Shown: positions 16,578 to 25,334 of the stretch, piece after piece
Layout: every line of letters begins with the position of its first letter
Numbering within the stretch: the first letter of the stretch is position 1
Source of the DNA: Nitrospira_E sp052156535
GTDB taxonomy: Bacteria > Nitrospirota > Nitrospiria > Nitrospirales > UBA8639
Reading direction: 5' to 3'
Assembly: GCF_052156535.1 (NCBI RefSeq)
Contig: NZ_JBQKUP010000034.1
Location: forward strand, 124,001-188,000
Length of the DNA stretch: 64,000 nt
Program-made: the position numbers and the translations under genes
The notes under the pieces: generated by a model
Told to the model about the DNA's origin: nothing
Seen by the model: only the letters and a program-made list of their open reading frames with translations
Database searches by the model: none

Positions 16578-19079
16578 TTATTCCGTTGAGGAGGCCGGTT
16601 CATCTGGCATCTCGCCATTGAGTTCATCCGGTTCGGGTAGATCGCCTTCATCTGTCTCGGCGAGTTTGGCGACGCCCACCACCCGATCGTCATCGGGCAA
16701 GTGGATCAGCCGTACCCCTTGGGCATTGCGTCCGATTTCTCTGATATCTCCCATGCGGGTGCGAAGGATCATGCCCTCTGCGGACATGAGCATGATTTCA
16801 TCGGATTCCCAGACTTGATGGAACGAAATGGCCGGCCCGTTTTTCTCCGTGACTTTGACGCTGATGACGCCTTTGCCCGCCCGTGATTGGAGCCGATACT
16901 CCTCCACCTGGGTCCGTTTACCATACCCGCGTTCGGTGACGGTCAGAATGGAGGATTGCGTTTGACTGGTAATCGTGACCATCCCAATAACCTCATTACT
17001 CGCCGCCAACGTGATGCCCCTGACTCCACGGGCCGTTCGTCCCACCGGACGGACATCTTCCTCACGAAAGCGAATGACAATGCCCATTCGGGTGCCCAGG
17101 AGAATTTCTCTCGTGCCATCCGTGATATCCACGCCGATGAGCCGGTCGCCTTCCTCCAGGGTCAACGCAATAATCCCGCCCTGCCGGGGATGGCTGAATG
17201 CAGCCAGATCGGTTTTTTTGATATAGCCTTTTTGCGTCGCCATCACGACATACTGGTCTTCGGCAAACACCCGGACCGGCAGGGTCGCGGTGACCCGCTC
17301 GCCCTGGCTGATGGTCAACAAATTCACAATGGCTTTCCCTTTGCTGGACCGCCCGACATCGGGCAATTGATAGACCTTGAGCCAGTACACGCGACCGGCA
17401 TCGGTAAAGAACAGCAGATAATCATGGGTTGAGGCGGTAAAGATTTGTTCGACGAAGTCCTCTTCCTTGACCCCCATGCCGACTTTCCCTTTTCCACCCC
17501 GGCGTTGGGCCCGATAGATGGAAACGGCATTCCGCTTAATATAGCCCGCATGCGTAATGGTCACGACGACTTCTTCCTCCGCGATCAAATCTTCCATTTG
17601 TAACTCGGCTTCGGCAGGAAGAATCTGTGTTCGTCGCTCATCGGAATATTGTTCTTTGATTTCGACTAATTCCTGTTTCACGATTTGTCGCACCATCGCA
17701 TCGGACGCTAATATGGTGCGCAAATGGGCAATGCGGGAGACCAGTTCGTTATATTCCTGTGTGAGCTTGTCCTGTTCCAGTTGGGTCAAGCGTTGCAACC
17801 GCATTTCCAGGATGGCCGTGGCCTGCACCTCGCTTAAGGTAAACTGGCTCATCAGGCCCTGGCGAGCGGTTTCCGGAGAAGACGCTCCACGGATGAGAGC
17901 AATGACCTCATCCAGGAACTCCAGGGCTCGTCTCAAGCCTTCTAAGATATGGGCGCGTTCTTCGGCTTTGCGAAGGTCGTACGCCGTCCGGCGAATCACC
18001 ACTTCTTTACGGTGCTCAAGGAACGCGGCCAGAATCTGTTTGAGGGTCAGCACCTCAGGACGGTTCCCCACCAGGGCCAACATGATGACCCCGAAGGTCG
18101 TTTGCATCTGGGTGTGTTTATAGAGTTGATTCAGTAACACCGCCGCGTTTTCGTTTCTCTTGAGTTCGATCACCACGCGAAGTCCATCGCGGTCGGATTC
18201 GTCGCGAAGATCGGAAATCCCTTCCACCCGTTTTTCGTGGATGAGCTCGGCGATCTTTTCTATCAGCTTGGCCTTGTTGACCTGGTACGGCAGCTCCGTC
18301 ACGATGATACGGGACCGCTCGGTACGTTCATCCACCTCGATTTCAGCTTTCGCCCGAAGAGACAGGAGACCTCGTCCCGTTTCATAGGCGTCTTTGATCC
18401 CTTGCGTGCCATAGATAAATCCGGCGGTGGGAAAATCGGGCCCCGGAATGCATTCCATGAGTTCGCGAATGGTCACCTCGGGCCGTTCAATAAGGGCAAT
18501 CAACGCGGCGACGACCTCGCCTAAATTATGCGTGGGAATATTGGTGGCATACCCGACGGCAATGCCTCCTGCTCCATTCACTAACAAATTCGGAATACGA
18601 GCCGGCAACACGATGGGCTCTTGAGACGACTCATCGTATGTCGGGGTAAAGTTGACGGTCTCCCGGTCGATATCGACCAGCATTTCCTCGGCCAGCTTGG
18701 TTAAGCGGGCTTCGGTGTAGCGCATGGCTGCGGGCGGATCGCCGTCAACCGAGCCATAGTTTCCCTGGCCATCTACGAGGGGATACCGCATATTGAAATC
18801 CTGGGCCATACGAACCAACGTGTCGTAAATGGCTGAATCACCATGCGGGTGATAGTTACCCATGATTTCGCCGACAATTTTTGCGGATTTCCTATAGGGC
18901 TTCCCGGCAGCCAGACCCATTTCATTCATGCCATACAGGATGCGACGATGAACCGGTTTGAGCCCGTCTCGCACGTCCGGCAACGCCCGCCCGACAATGA
19001 CGCTCATGGCGTAGTCCAAATAGGACAAACGCATTTCATCTTCAATGGCGACTTGCGTCAGACGTGGTTCAACCGGCAT
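16578..19079 (-). CDS. gyrA: DNA gyrase subunit A
   Basis: An 833-residue GyrA. The catalytic tyrosine is Tyr121 in AAMRYTEAR. The quinolone-determining region reads HPHGDSAIYD (77-86), with Ser82 and Asp86 in the sensitive state. The C-terminal DNA-wrapping domain begins after residue 500 and contains the GyrA box QRRGGKGK, which separates gyrase from topoisomerase IV. With GyrB it introduces negative supercoils using ATP. It lies 101 bp after gyrB on the same strand, in the order dnaA-dnaN-gyrB-gyrA. Confidence 0.97.
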   Translation of the reverse strand: MPVEPRLTQVAIEDEMRLSYLDYAMSVIVGRALPDVRDGLKPVHRRILYGMNEMGLAAGKPYRKSAKIVGEIMGNYHPHGDSAIYDTLVRMAQDFNMRYPLVDGQGNYGSVDGDPPAAMRYTEARLTKLAEEMLVDIDRETVNFTPTYDESSQEPIVLPARIPNLLVNGAGGIAVGYATNIPTHNLGEVVAALIALIERPEVTIRELMECIPGPDFPTAGFIYGTQGIKDAYETGRGLLSLRAKAEIEVDERTERSRIIVTELPYQVNKAKLIEKIAELIHEKRVEGISDLRDESDRDGLRVVIELKRNENAAVLLNQLYKHTQMQTTFGVIMLALVGNRPEVLTLKQILAAFLEHRKEVVIRRTAYDLRKAEERAHILEGLRRALEFLDEVIALIRGASSPETARQGLMSQFTLSEVQATAILEMRLQRLTQLEQDKLTQEYNELVSRIAHLRTILASDAMVRQIVKQELVEIKEQYSDERRTQILPAEAELQMEDLIAEEEVVVTITHAGYIKRNAVSIYRAQRRGGKGKVGMGVKEEDFVEQIFTASTHDYLLFFTDAGRVYWLKVYQLPDVGRSSKGKAIVNLLTISQGERVTATLPVRVFAEDQYVVMATQKGYIKKTDLAAFSHPRQGGIIALTLEEGDRLIGVDITDGTREILLGTRMGIVIRFREEDVRPVGRTARGVRGITLAASNEVIGMVTITSQTQSSILTVTERGYGKRTQVEEYRLQSRAGKGVISVKVTEKNGPAISFHQVWESDEIMLMSAEGMILRTRMGDIREIGRNAQGVRLIHLPDDDRVVGVAKLAETDEGDLPEPDELNGEMPDEPASSTE

Positions 19080-19180
19080 ACGTCACTCCTCGAAAGGGAT
19101 CATCACCCTTCATGGTCTGCACTTTGACTTGATTTCCTCTGGCTCAACATTCAGCATCGCACAGCCAAACGCAGGACCTG

Positions 19181-21685
19181 CTAGACATCCAAATTTCGAA
19201 CTTCCAGGGCATGCTTTTGAATGAAATTCCGGCGGGGCTCGACTTCATCACCCATCAAAATGGTAAAGATTTCATCCACTCCCGTGGTATCTTCCAATGT
19301 CACCTGAAGGAGACTCCGGGTCTCTGGATTCATTGTGGTGTCCCACAATTGTGTCGGATTCATCTCGCCCAATCCCTTGTAGCGCTGAATGGACATGCCC
19401 TTTTTCCCGGTTTCTAAAAACTCTGTCACGAGATCCTGACTGGTGAAAAATTCCGTTTCGATCTCTTTGCGTTTTAATCGGTAGGGTGGTCGCCCCAATC
19501 CCAAGGCCGAAGGAGCGATCTTTTGTAATTCCCTGAAATCTGCAGATCCCACCATGTCATGAGTCAGATTCAAAAATTTCTGACTGCCATTCCCTGCCAC
19601 CCGACACAGGATATGGTGGGCCTGATGCTCTTCATCGGTCTGAATTGTCAGTTCCACGGTTCCTTCGGGAAATGCGAGGCGAAGCCGGCGTGTGGCCTCC
19701 TCGATCAATACTTCCAGGTCGCCACGGTTTTTTAACAAATCCTTAGTTAATTCCGGAAAATCCACCAACACGCGGAGCAGCGCCGGCTCTATTTGCTTTT
19801 GCCCCTGACGGATTAAGAGCCCTTCAAATGCCACCAGCTTATCTAATATCGGAATGAGTTCATCTCTGGTCACAAATTCGTTTTGTTCCGGAAGAAAGAG
19901 TTGGGTATCCTCCACCGCGAGATTAGACAGGTAGGTATTCATCGCCGCTTCATCTTTGAGATACTTTTCGCCTTTCCCTTTTTTGACCTTAAACAAGGGA
20001 GGCTGGGCAATGTAGATATAGCCCCGCTCGATCAGTTCAGGCATCTGCCTGAAAAAGAAGGTCAGGAGAAGAGTCCGGATATGGCTGCCATCGACATCCG
20101 CATCGGTCATGATAATGATTTTGTGGTAACGAGCTCGATTGATATCAAAGGCATCTTTATCTTCCTTGCCTTTTTCTGCGTCCTCTCGTGGCCGACCGAT
20201 TCCGGTTCCGATGGCCATGATGAGCGTTCGAATTTCCTCACTGGCGAGCATTTTATCGAATCGAGCCTTCTCGACATTCAGGATCTTGCCCTTGAGAGGT
20301 AGGATCGCTTGTGAACGTCGATCGCGACCCTGCTTCGCCGATCCACCGGCCGAATCACCCTCCACAAGATAGAGTTCACTGAATTGGGGATCCTTTTCGG
20401 AGCAGTCAGCCAATTTTCCTGGAAGTGACCCGCCATCCAACGCGCCCTTCCTTCGAATCAGTTCTTTGGCTTTTCTTGCGGCTTCCCTGGCCCGTGCAGC
20501 ATCCACAGACTTCCCGACGATTTTTTTGGCCACCGAGGGATTTTCTTCCAAGTACGATCCCAAGGCTTCATTGACGGCCGACTCCACAATGCCCTTGACC
20601 TCACTGTTGCCTAATTTGGCTTTTGTCTGTCCCTCAAATTGCGGATTGCGGATTTTCACGCTCACTACGGCGGTTAACCCTTCTCGAACATCTTCTCCAC
20701 TTAGCGATTCCGAATCTTTTTTAAATAAATCATTGGCCGTGGCGTAACTATTGATGGTACGCGTCAAGGCCGACTTAAATCCGATGAGATGCGTGCCGCC
20801 CTCACGGGTATTAATATTATTGGCAAAGGAATACAAATTCTCTGAATACCCTTCGTTATATTGAAGGGCCAACTGGAGAATCATCTCGGGTTTTTCCACT
20901 TCCACGACAATGGGAGGATGAATGGGGGATTTGGCTTCATTTAAATGTTCCACGAAGGAGACAATCCCTCCTATGTAACAAAACACCTGTTCTTTTTCTT
21001 TCCCCGTCCGGTCATCCCGTAAACAAATCTCCAAGCCTTTATTGAGAAAGGCCAACTCCCGAAGTCGTTGAGCCAGGACATCAAAACTGAATTCGACGGT
21101 TTCAAATATGAGGGGATCCGGCTTAAAAATGATTTTCGTTCCACGTTTTTTGGTGATCCCTGCAACTGTTAATGGGGTCTCCGGCTTCCCGCGTTGATAC
21201 TGTTGTTCGAAGACTTCCCCATTTTGCCAAATTTCCAACTCCAACCATTCCGAGAGGGCATTCACGACTGATATCCCTACGCCATGTAACCCGCCCGAGA
21301 CTTTATAGGCACCCTCTTCAAATTTTCCGCCTGCATGGAGGACGGTCAATGCGACTTCAGCGGCCGATTTTTTCTGGGTGGAATGCATGCCGGTGGGAAT
21401 CCCTCTTCCATTATCCGAAACCATGACACTGCCATCCAATTGGAGCACGACCTGTATTTCATTTCCATAGCCGGCCATGTGTTCATCCACACTATTATCA
21501 ACAACCTCATACACCATATGGTGCAGACCATCGACCCCCGTGCTGCCGATATACATGGCCGGTCGTTTTTGAACCGCTTCCAGTCCTTCCAGGACGCGGA
21601 TCTGATCGGCATCGTACCGAGCATCCGAATGTTGGCGGTCTGCAGAGGGGGCAGATTCTTGGCTAGGATTTTTTGCGGATTCCAT
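19181..21685 (-). CDS. gyrB: DNA gyrase subunit B
   Basis: An 834-residue GyrB. The GHKL ATPase domain shows the catalytic Glu60 in YEVVDNSVDEH, DNGRGIP (91-97) and GGLHGVG (131-137). The TOPRIM domain has EGDSAGG (442-448), PLKGKILNVEKA and the metal-binding DADVDGSH. An extra domain of about 170 residues before the conserved end QRYKGLGEMNPTQLW is of the proteobacterial type, which explains the length above the Gram-positive form. Together with GyrA it forms the A2B2 gyrase. Confidence 0.97.
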   Translation of the reverse strand: MESAKNPSQESAPSADRQHSDARYDADQIRVLEGLEAVQKRPAMYIGSTGVDGLHHMVYEVVDNSVDEHMAGYGNEIQVVLQLDGSVMVSDNGRGIPTGMHSTQKKSAAEVALTVLHAGGKFEEGAYKVSGGLHGVGISVVNALSEWLELEIWQNGEVFEQQYQRGKPETPLTVAGITKKRGTKIIFKPDPLIFETVEFSFDVLAQRLRELAFLNKGLEICLRDDRTGKEKEQVFCYIGGIVSFVEHLNEAKSPIHPPIVVEVEKPEMILQLALQYNEGYSENLYSFANNINTREGGTHLIGFKSALTRTINSYATANDLFKKDSESLSGEDVREGLTAVVSVKIRNPQFEGQTKAKLGNSEVKGIVESAVNEALGSYLEENPSVAKKIVGKSVDAARAREAARKAKELIRRKGALDGGSLPGKLADCSEKDPQFSELYLVEGDSAGGSAKQGRDRRSQAILPLKGKILNVEKARFDKMLASEEIRTLIMAIGTGIGRPREDAEKGKEDKDAFDINRARYHKIIIMTDADVDGSHIRTLLLTFFFRQMPELIERGYIYIAQPPLFKVKKGKGEKYLKDEAAMNTYLSNLAVEDTQLFLPEQNEFVTRDELIPILDKLVAFEGLLIRQGQKQIEPALLRVLVDFPELTKDLLKNRGDLEVLIEEATRRLRLAFPEGTVELTIQTDEEHQAHHILCRVAGNGSQKFLNLTHDMVGSADFRELQKIAPSALGLGRPPYRLKRKEIETEFFTSQDLVTEFLETGKKGMSIQRYKGLGEMNPTQLWDTTMNPETRSLLQVTLEDTTGVDEIFTILMGDEVEPRRNFIQKHALEVRNLDV

Positions 21686-21741
21686 ACAATTTTAGGCTTT
21701 AACTGCGTGTGGAAGAAGGAATGTCTGTTGGGTCAAATCCG

Positions 21742-22866
21742 TCAAACCTTCACGGGCATAACCACGGCTTTGAACGTGGGATTGCCCTGCTCTTGAATCA
21801 AACACGGGCTTAAGGGTGTTTCCATTTGAAGGGTCAGCGTTTCCGTTTCAATGACGGATAATACATCAAGGAAATACCTGGCGTTGAATCCTGTAGAGAA
21901 ACTTTCTCCCACAAATTTAGCCGGGATGTCTTCATCCGCTTCCCCTAAATCCGGGCTTTTTGAAGAAAGATGAATGTGATCGGGATTGATGGACAATTTC
22001 ACGGCATGGGCTTTATCTTTCGAAAGGATTGCCACTCTTCGAAGGGCACCCTCCAAATCGGACTTGTTGACCGTAACTTTTTTGGGGCTTTCTTTCGGTA
22101 CCACCTGCTGGTAGTTGGGATACGTCCCTTCCATAATCCGAGAGGTTAACACCAACCCGCTTTTCCGAAAGATCAACATATTTTTCGTAAAGCCAAGGAA
22201 CGGTTGTTCGTCGTCTTCTTCCAAGAGTCGCCGGATTTCTATGGCGGCTTTTTTGGGAATAATGACCTTAATTTCTGCTGAGGGGATAGCTGCTTTCTCG
22301 GGAGTCACTTCCTGCTCAGCCCAGGCTAATCGATGTCCGTCGGTTCCCACCAAACGAAGCGTCACTGTGGCTCCCGAAGGAATCAGGGTGAGAAGAAGAC
22401 CGTTTAACACATATCGCGTATCTTTTTCCCCAACGGCAAAGACGGTCTTTTTCAGAAGCTGCAACAATCCCTGTGCGGGGAGGGCCATCAACCCTTCCCG
22501 TTCAATAGTTGGAAGGGCAGGGTAATCCTTACTGGGTAAGCCCACTACACGAAATTGGCTTTTTCCAGCCTTCACGGTCACCCAATTATTTTCCCCTACG
22601 ACCAATTCAATGTCGGAATGTCGGATTTCTTTCAAAATATCAAAAAGCGTTCGAGCGGAAAATGTGACCGACCCGGGCTCATGGACCGTGGCTTTATAGA
22701 GACCTCTCATGCCAATTTCTAAATCAGTGGCCACAATGTCCAGCCCTTCCGGCTTGGCCTCCAACAGAATATTCGCCAGGATAGGCATGGTATTCCGCTT
22801 CTCCACCACTCCCTGCACGCGTTGGAGTGCGGTTAACAAATCCTCCCTGGTTATTTGAATTTTCAT
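21742..22866 (-). CDS. dnaN: DNA polymerase III beta sliding clamp
   Basis: A 374-residue DnaN with the three repeated clamp domains. Typical stretches are LQRVQGVVEKRNTMPILANI at the start, VTFSARTLFDILKEI in domain 1, GTDGHRLAWAEQ in domain 2 and NARYFLDVL plus the C-terminal VVMPVKV that ends the family. The dimeric ring tethers polymerase to DNA and also binds other replication and repair factors. It sits 22 bp downstream of dnaA, the usual arrangement. Confidence 0.97.
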   Translation of the reverse strand: MKIQITREDLLTALQRVQGVVEKRNTMPILANILLEAKPEGLDIVATDLEIGMRGLYKATVHEPGSVTFSARTLFDILKEIRHSDIELVVGENNWVTVKAGKSQFRVVGLPSKDYPALPTIEREGLMALPAQGLLQLLKKTVFAVGEKDTRYVLNGLLLTLIPSGATVTLRLVGTDGHRLAWAEQEVTPEKAAIPSAEIKVIIPKKAAIEIRRLLEEDDEQPFLGFTKNMLIFRKSGLVLTSRIMEGTYPNYQQVVPKESPKKVTVNKSDLEGALRRVAILSKDKAHAVKLSINPDHIHLSSKSPDLGEADEDIPAKFVGESFSTGFNARYFLDVLSVIETETLTLQMETPLSPCLIQEQGNPTFKAVVMPVKV

Positions 22867-22888
22867 AGGTATCCCATAAACAGTGGTG

Positions 22889-24298
22889 TTATCCCTTGCC
22901 GATTTCTTCTTTCAGGCTTTCGATTGTGGCTCGAAGAGTGGAATCCGTTTCCTGAGCCTTCTGCATTTGCTTACAAGCATGAATAATTGTCGTATGGTCT
23001 TTCCCCCCAAAGTCTCTTCCTATTTCCGGAAAGGAAGAGTCCGTCATATCGCGGCTAAGGAACATCGCAATCTGGCGAGGAAACACTAAGGTTTTCGTTC
23101 GTCGTTTCGATTTCAAATCTGATATCTTGACATGGAACCGGTTGGCGACCACTTCTTGTATATCCTCAGTCGTGATCACCTTCCGTTTTCCACCAAGAAG
23201 ATCACGGAGGATGTGTTTGGCCATGTCCGCAGTGATTTTTTGACCCGTGAGAGATGCATAGGCGCCAAGTCGAATCAGTGCCCCTTCAATTTCACGAATA
23301 TTACTTTTTAAATTCGCCGCCAACAACTGGATGACTTCCTCATTGATGGCGATACCTTCTTCCTCCGATTTTTTTCGGAGAATGGCGATTCGAGTTTCGA
23401 CATCAGGTGGTTGAAGATCCGCAATCAGTCCCCACTCAAAGCGCGACCGAAGCCGTTCTTCCATTGAAGGCATTTCTTTGGGAAATCGATCACTCGACAA
23501 TACGATCTGTTTTCCCGCTTCATAGAGAGAATTAAATGTGTGAAAAAATTCCTCTTGTGTCCGCTCTTTCCCTGCCAAAAATTGAATATCGTCAATGAGC
23601 AGCATGTCCACATTTCTGTATCGCCTTCTCAATTCAATCATTTTGTCATAGCGGATGGAATTAATAACCTCATTCGTGAATTGCTCCGTCGTGACATACG
23701 CAATACGGAGATCGCCATGATCAGCAATATAATTTCCTATAGAGTTGAGAAGATGCGTTTTCCCTAACCCCACCCCGCCATAAATGAATAACGGGTTATA
23801 CGCTTTGGCAGGTGATTCTGCGACAGCGAGACAAGCGGCATGCGCAAATTGATTACTCGCTCCCACGACAAAATTTTTAAAGGTATATTTGGGGTTGGGA
23901 AGAGGTTGACGTCTCACCCGTTGAAGTTGAGGCGGCACGCGGTTTTCTCGAACTTCAGCTTTGAGTTGAGGCGATGGTTCTCCGTCTCCATCCTGCTCTT
24001 TCATGACAAAAATAATTTCCGCCGGATTTACCCCTTCGACATGCTGAAAGGCCTCTTTGAGTAAATCTTTATAGTTTCTGCCTAACCATTCCCCAAAAAA
24101 TCTATTTGGAACACGGATATGAACTTGATCTTCCGTAAGACTCTCTAAAACCAAAGGTTGAAACCATGTTTCAATAGTGTCATCTCCCACCCTGGGGCTG
24201 ACAAAATTCAACACGTCCACCCAAACTTTATCATTGTTAATATTAGGCAAATTCAACTTATTCACAATATTATTCACAGATGTTAATAGTAAAGGCAC
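22889..24298 (-). CDS. dnaA: Chromosomal replication initiator DnaA
   Basis: A 469-residue DnaA. Domain I spans about residues 20-100 and domain II is short. The AAA+ domain III has Walker A GGVGLGKTH (174-182), Walker B LLIDDIQ (233-239) and the arginine-bearing sensor regions. Domain IV carries the DnaA-box-reading helix-turn-helix and the signature GKDHTTIIHACKQM. The open frame begins at GTG 24298; the Shine-Dalgarno motif is weak, so the exact start is not secure. The likely origin lies immediately upstream. Confidence 0.97.
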   Translation of the reverse strand: MPLLLTSVNNIVNKLNLPNINNDKVWVDVLNFVSPRVGDDTIETWFQPLVLESLTEDQVHIRVPNRFFGEWLGRNYKDLLKEAFQHVEGVNPAEIIFVMKEQDGDGEPSPQLKAEVRENRVPPQLQRVRRQPLPNPKYTFKNFVVGASNQFAHAACLAVAESPAKAYNPLFIYGGVGLGKTHLLNSIGNYIADHGDLRIAYVTTEQFTNEVINSIRYDKMIELRRRYRNVDMLLIDDIQFLAGKERTQEEFFHTFNSLYEAGKQIVLSSDRFPKEMPSMEERLRSRFEWGLIADLQPPDVETRIAILRKKSEEEGIAINEEVIQLLAANLKSNIREIEGALIRLGAYASLTGQKITADMAKHILRDLLGGKRKVITTEDIQEVVANRFHVKISDLKSKRRTKTLVFPRQIAMFLSRDMTDSSFPEIGRDFGGKDHTTIIHACKQMQKAQETDSTLRATIESLKEEIGKG

Positions 24299-24374
24299 CT
24301 AGTACAAGTCTGTCCTATCTTATTAGACACTCTCTAATTCCTATCAACACCCTCTACCATAAACTTCATGTACT

Positions 24375-24383
24375 TTATCCACA
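24375..24383 (+). promoter_or_regulatory. DnaA box, exact consensus
   Basis: TTATCCACA, identical to the classical high-affinity DnaA site, 77 bp upstream of the dnaA start. It may serve both initiation and dnaA autoregulation. Confidence 0.8.
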
Positions 24384-24476
24384 ACTTCCACTACGATAAA
24401 TTTAAACCTCAAACCACCCTATTTACCCACAATCAAAGGAGTTTGGAGTTTCCAGAATCGTTATCCCCACTATTCC

Positions 24477-24503
24477 CTATCCCTACTACCACTACTCCTA
24501 CTA
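24477..24503 (+). promoter_or_regulatory. DnaA-trio-like triplet array
   Basis: Nine consecutive triplets in one phase, six of them CTA and the others TCC, CCA and CTC. The complementary strand reads as TAG-type trios. In the DnaA-trio model the DnaA filament grips this strand to melt the origin. Confidence 0.65.
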
Positions 24504-24543
24504 TTTCTTTGTCTTCTTTTATAACAAAGAAGAAGAGGGATAG

Positions 24544-24807
24544 TTATATCACCAAAGCCAAATCCGCCAAAAATATTTTTTCCAAAAACCCCTGATAGGA
24601 AATTGGTTCATATGATCTGGAATCTTCTCCACTTTCTCCTTCACTGCGTAAAACAAAAACCTTGGAACTCGGAACATGTGGTAAATCCAGTCCATTTTGA
24701 AGAAGCAAAACGGATGGATCCATTTCCGATACAGCAGAATCCATTTCCGGAAAGAACGTATTCCAGTCGTACTGGTTTTTCGTACAGATATATAAAATGT
24801 TTCTCAT
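24544..24807 (-). CDS. DsrH/TusB-like protein
   Basis: A small protein (about 87 residues from the ATG at 24807; a GTG at 24816 is also possible) with a start typical of the DsrH family (MRNILYICTKNQYDW) and the SVLLLQNGL strand. DsrH/TusB proteins form hexamers with DsrE and DsrF and pass persulfide sulfur for tRNA thiolation or sulfur oxidation. The functional cysteine is not at the usual place near residue 20 of the later helix; the only cysteine is at the N-terminal strand. It lies 2 bp after a DsrE/F-like gene on the same strand. The family call is moderately secure. Confidence 0.55.
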   Translation of the reverse strand: MRNILYICTKNQYDWNTFFPEMDSAVSEMDPSVLLLQNGLDLPHVPSSKVFVLRSEGESGEDSRSYEPISYQGFLEKIFLADLALVI

Positions 24808-24818
24808 TGGGGGCACCG

Positions 24819-25163
24819 TTAAAAGGTTAAAACGCGATCAGCATGAGAAACGAGTGAAGCTATTTGAGATGGAGATGACTCTTGAATGGTAAATTCCTGA
24901 TCAAGGGCAATGGTCTTCCCACTCCCTATAGGGACCACAATCGGCAATTCTAAATTTTTGATAGCCGGGAGATATTTTTCCAGAATTTCGCCATCAGGAA
25001 GGTTATCGGCCTCATCGGAAATTAACTGCCTGGCATTTTCTAAAAGAATAATCTTTATCGGATTGGGACCGGTGGATAATCCCAACGCAATTCGCATAGC
25101 TTCGGAGGCCCGATGAGTACGGGTGGGGTCTTCTCGAATAAGGATAACCAGATTTTTTGGCAT
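24819..25163 (-). CDS. DsrE/DsrF (TusC)-like protein
   Basis: A 114-residue protein with a flavodoxin-like alternating pattern: KNLVILIREDPTRTHRASEA, then IKIILLENARQLISDEADN and LPIVVPIGSG. The family commonly shuttles sulfane sulfur through a conserved cysteine. This protein contains no cysteine at all, so sulfur transfer by it is unlikely unless a partner supplies the thiol. It is followed directly by the DsrH-like gene and then by the origin. It may be a structural or regulatory member of the family. Confidence 0.55.
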   Translation of the reverse strand: MPKNLVILIREDPTRTHRASEAMRIALGLSTGPNPIKIILLENARQLISDEADNLPDGEILEKYLPAIKNLELPIVVPIGSGKTIALDQEFTIQESSPSQIASLVSHADRVLTF

Positions 25164-25334
25164 CCCTTATTGATACCTTGGATTATTACGTAAAATGCTG
25201 GATTTGTTAATGAAATTAATGGAGGATAATTTTTGAATAAAAAAATTTCGTTTCCTATTGAAAAATAAGAAAAAAACCCTAACATCAGGTAGGAAAAATG
25301 TCAAGAAAAAACCCAAGATATCTTGTCCCACTTT

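Larger units (their letters stand above)
24299..24543. other. oriC: Probable chromosome origin (oriC) with unwinding element
   Basis: This 245-bp AT-rich gap between dnaA and the next gene has no ORF. On the plus strand it contains TTATCCACA (24375-24383, the exact consensus DnaA box), TTACCCACA (24423-24431) and TTATCCCCA (24461-24469), each with at most one mismatch. Seven bases after the third box starts an in-phase run of triplets CTA TCC CTA CTA CCA CTA and CTC CTA CTA (24477-24503), then an AT-rich tract. This box-then-triplet order and orientation matches the DnaA-trio unwinding element described in Bacillus subtilis. Confidence 0.8.
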
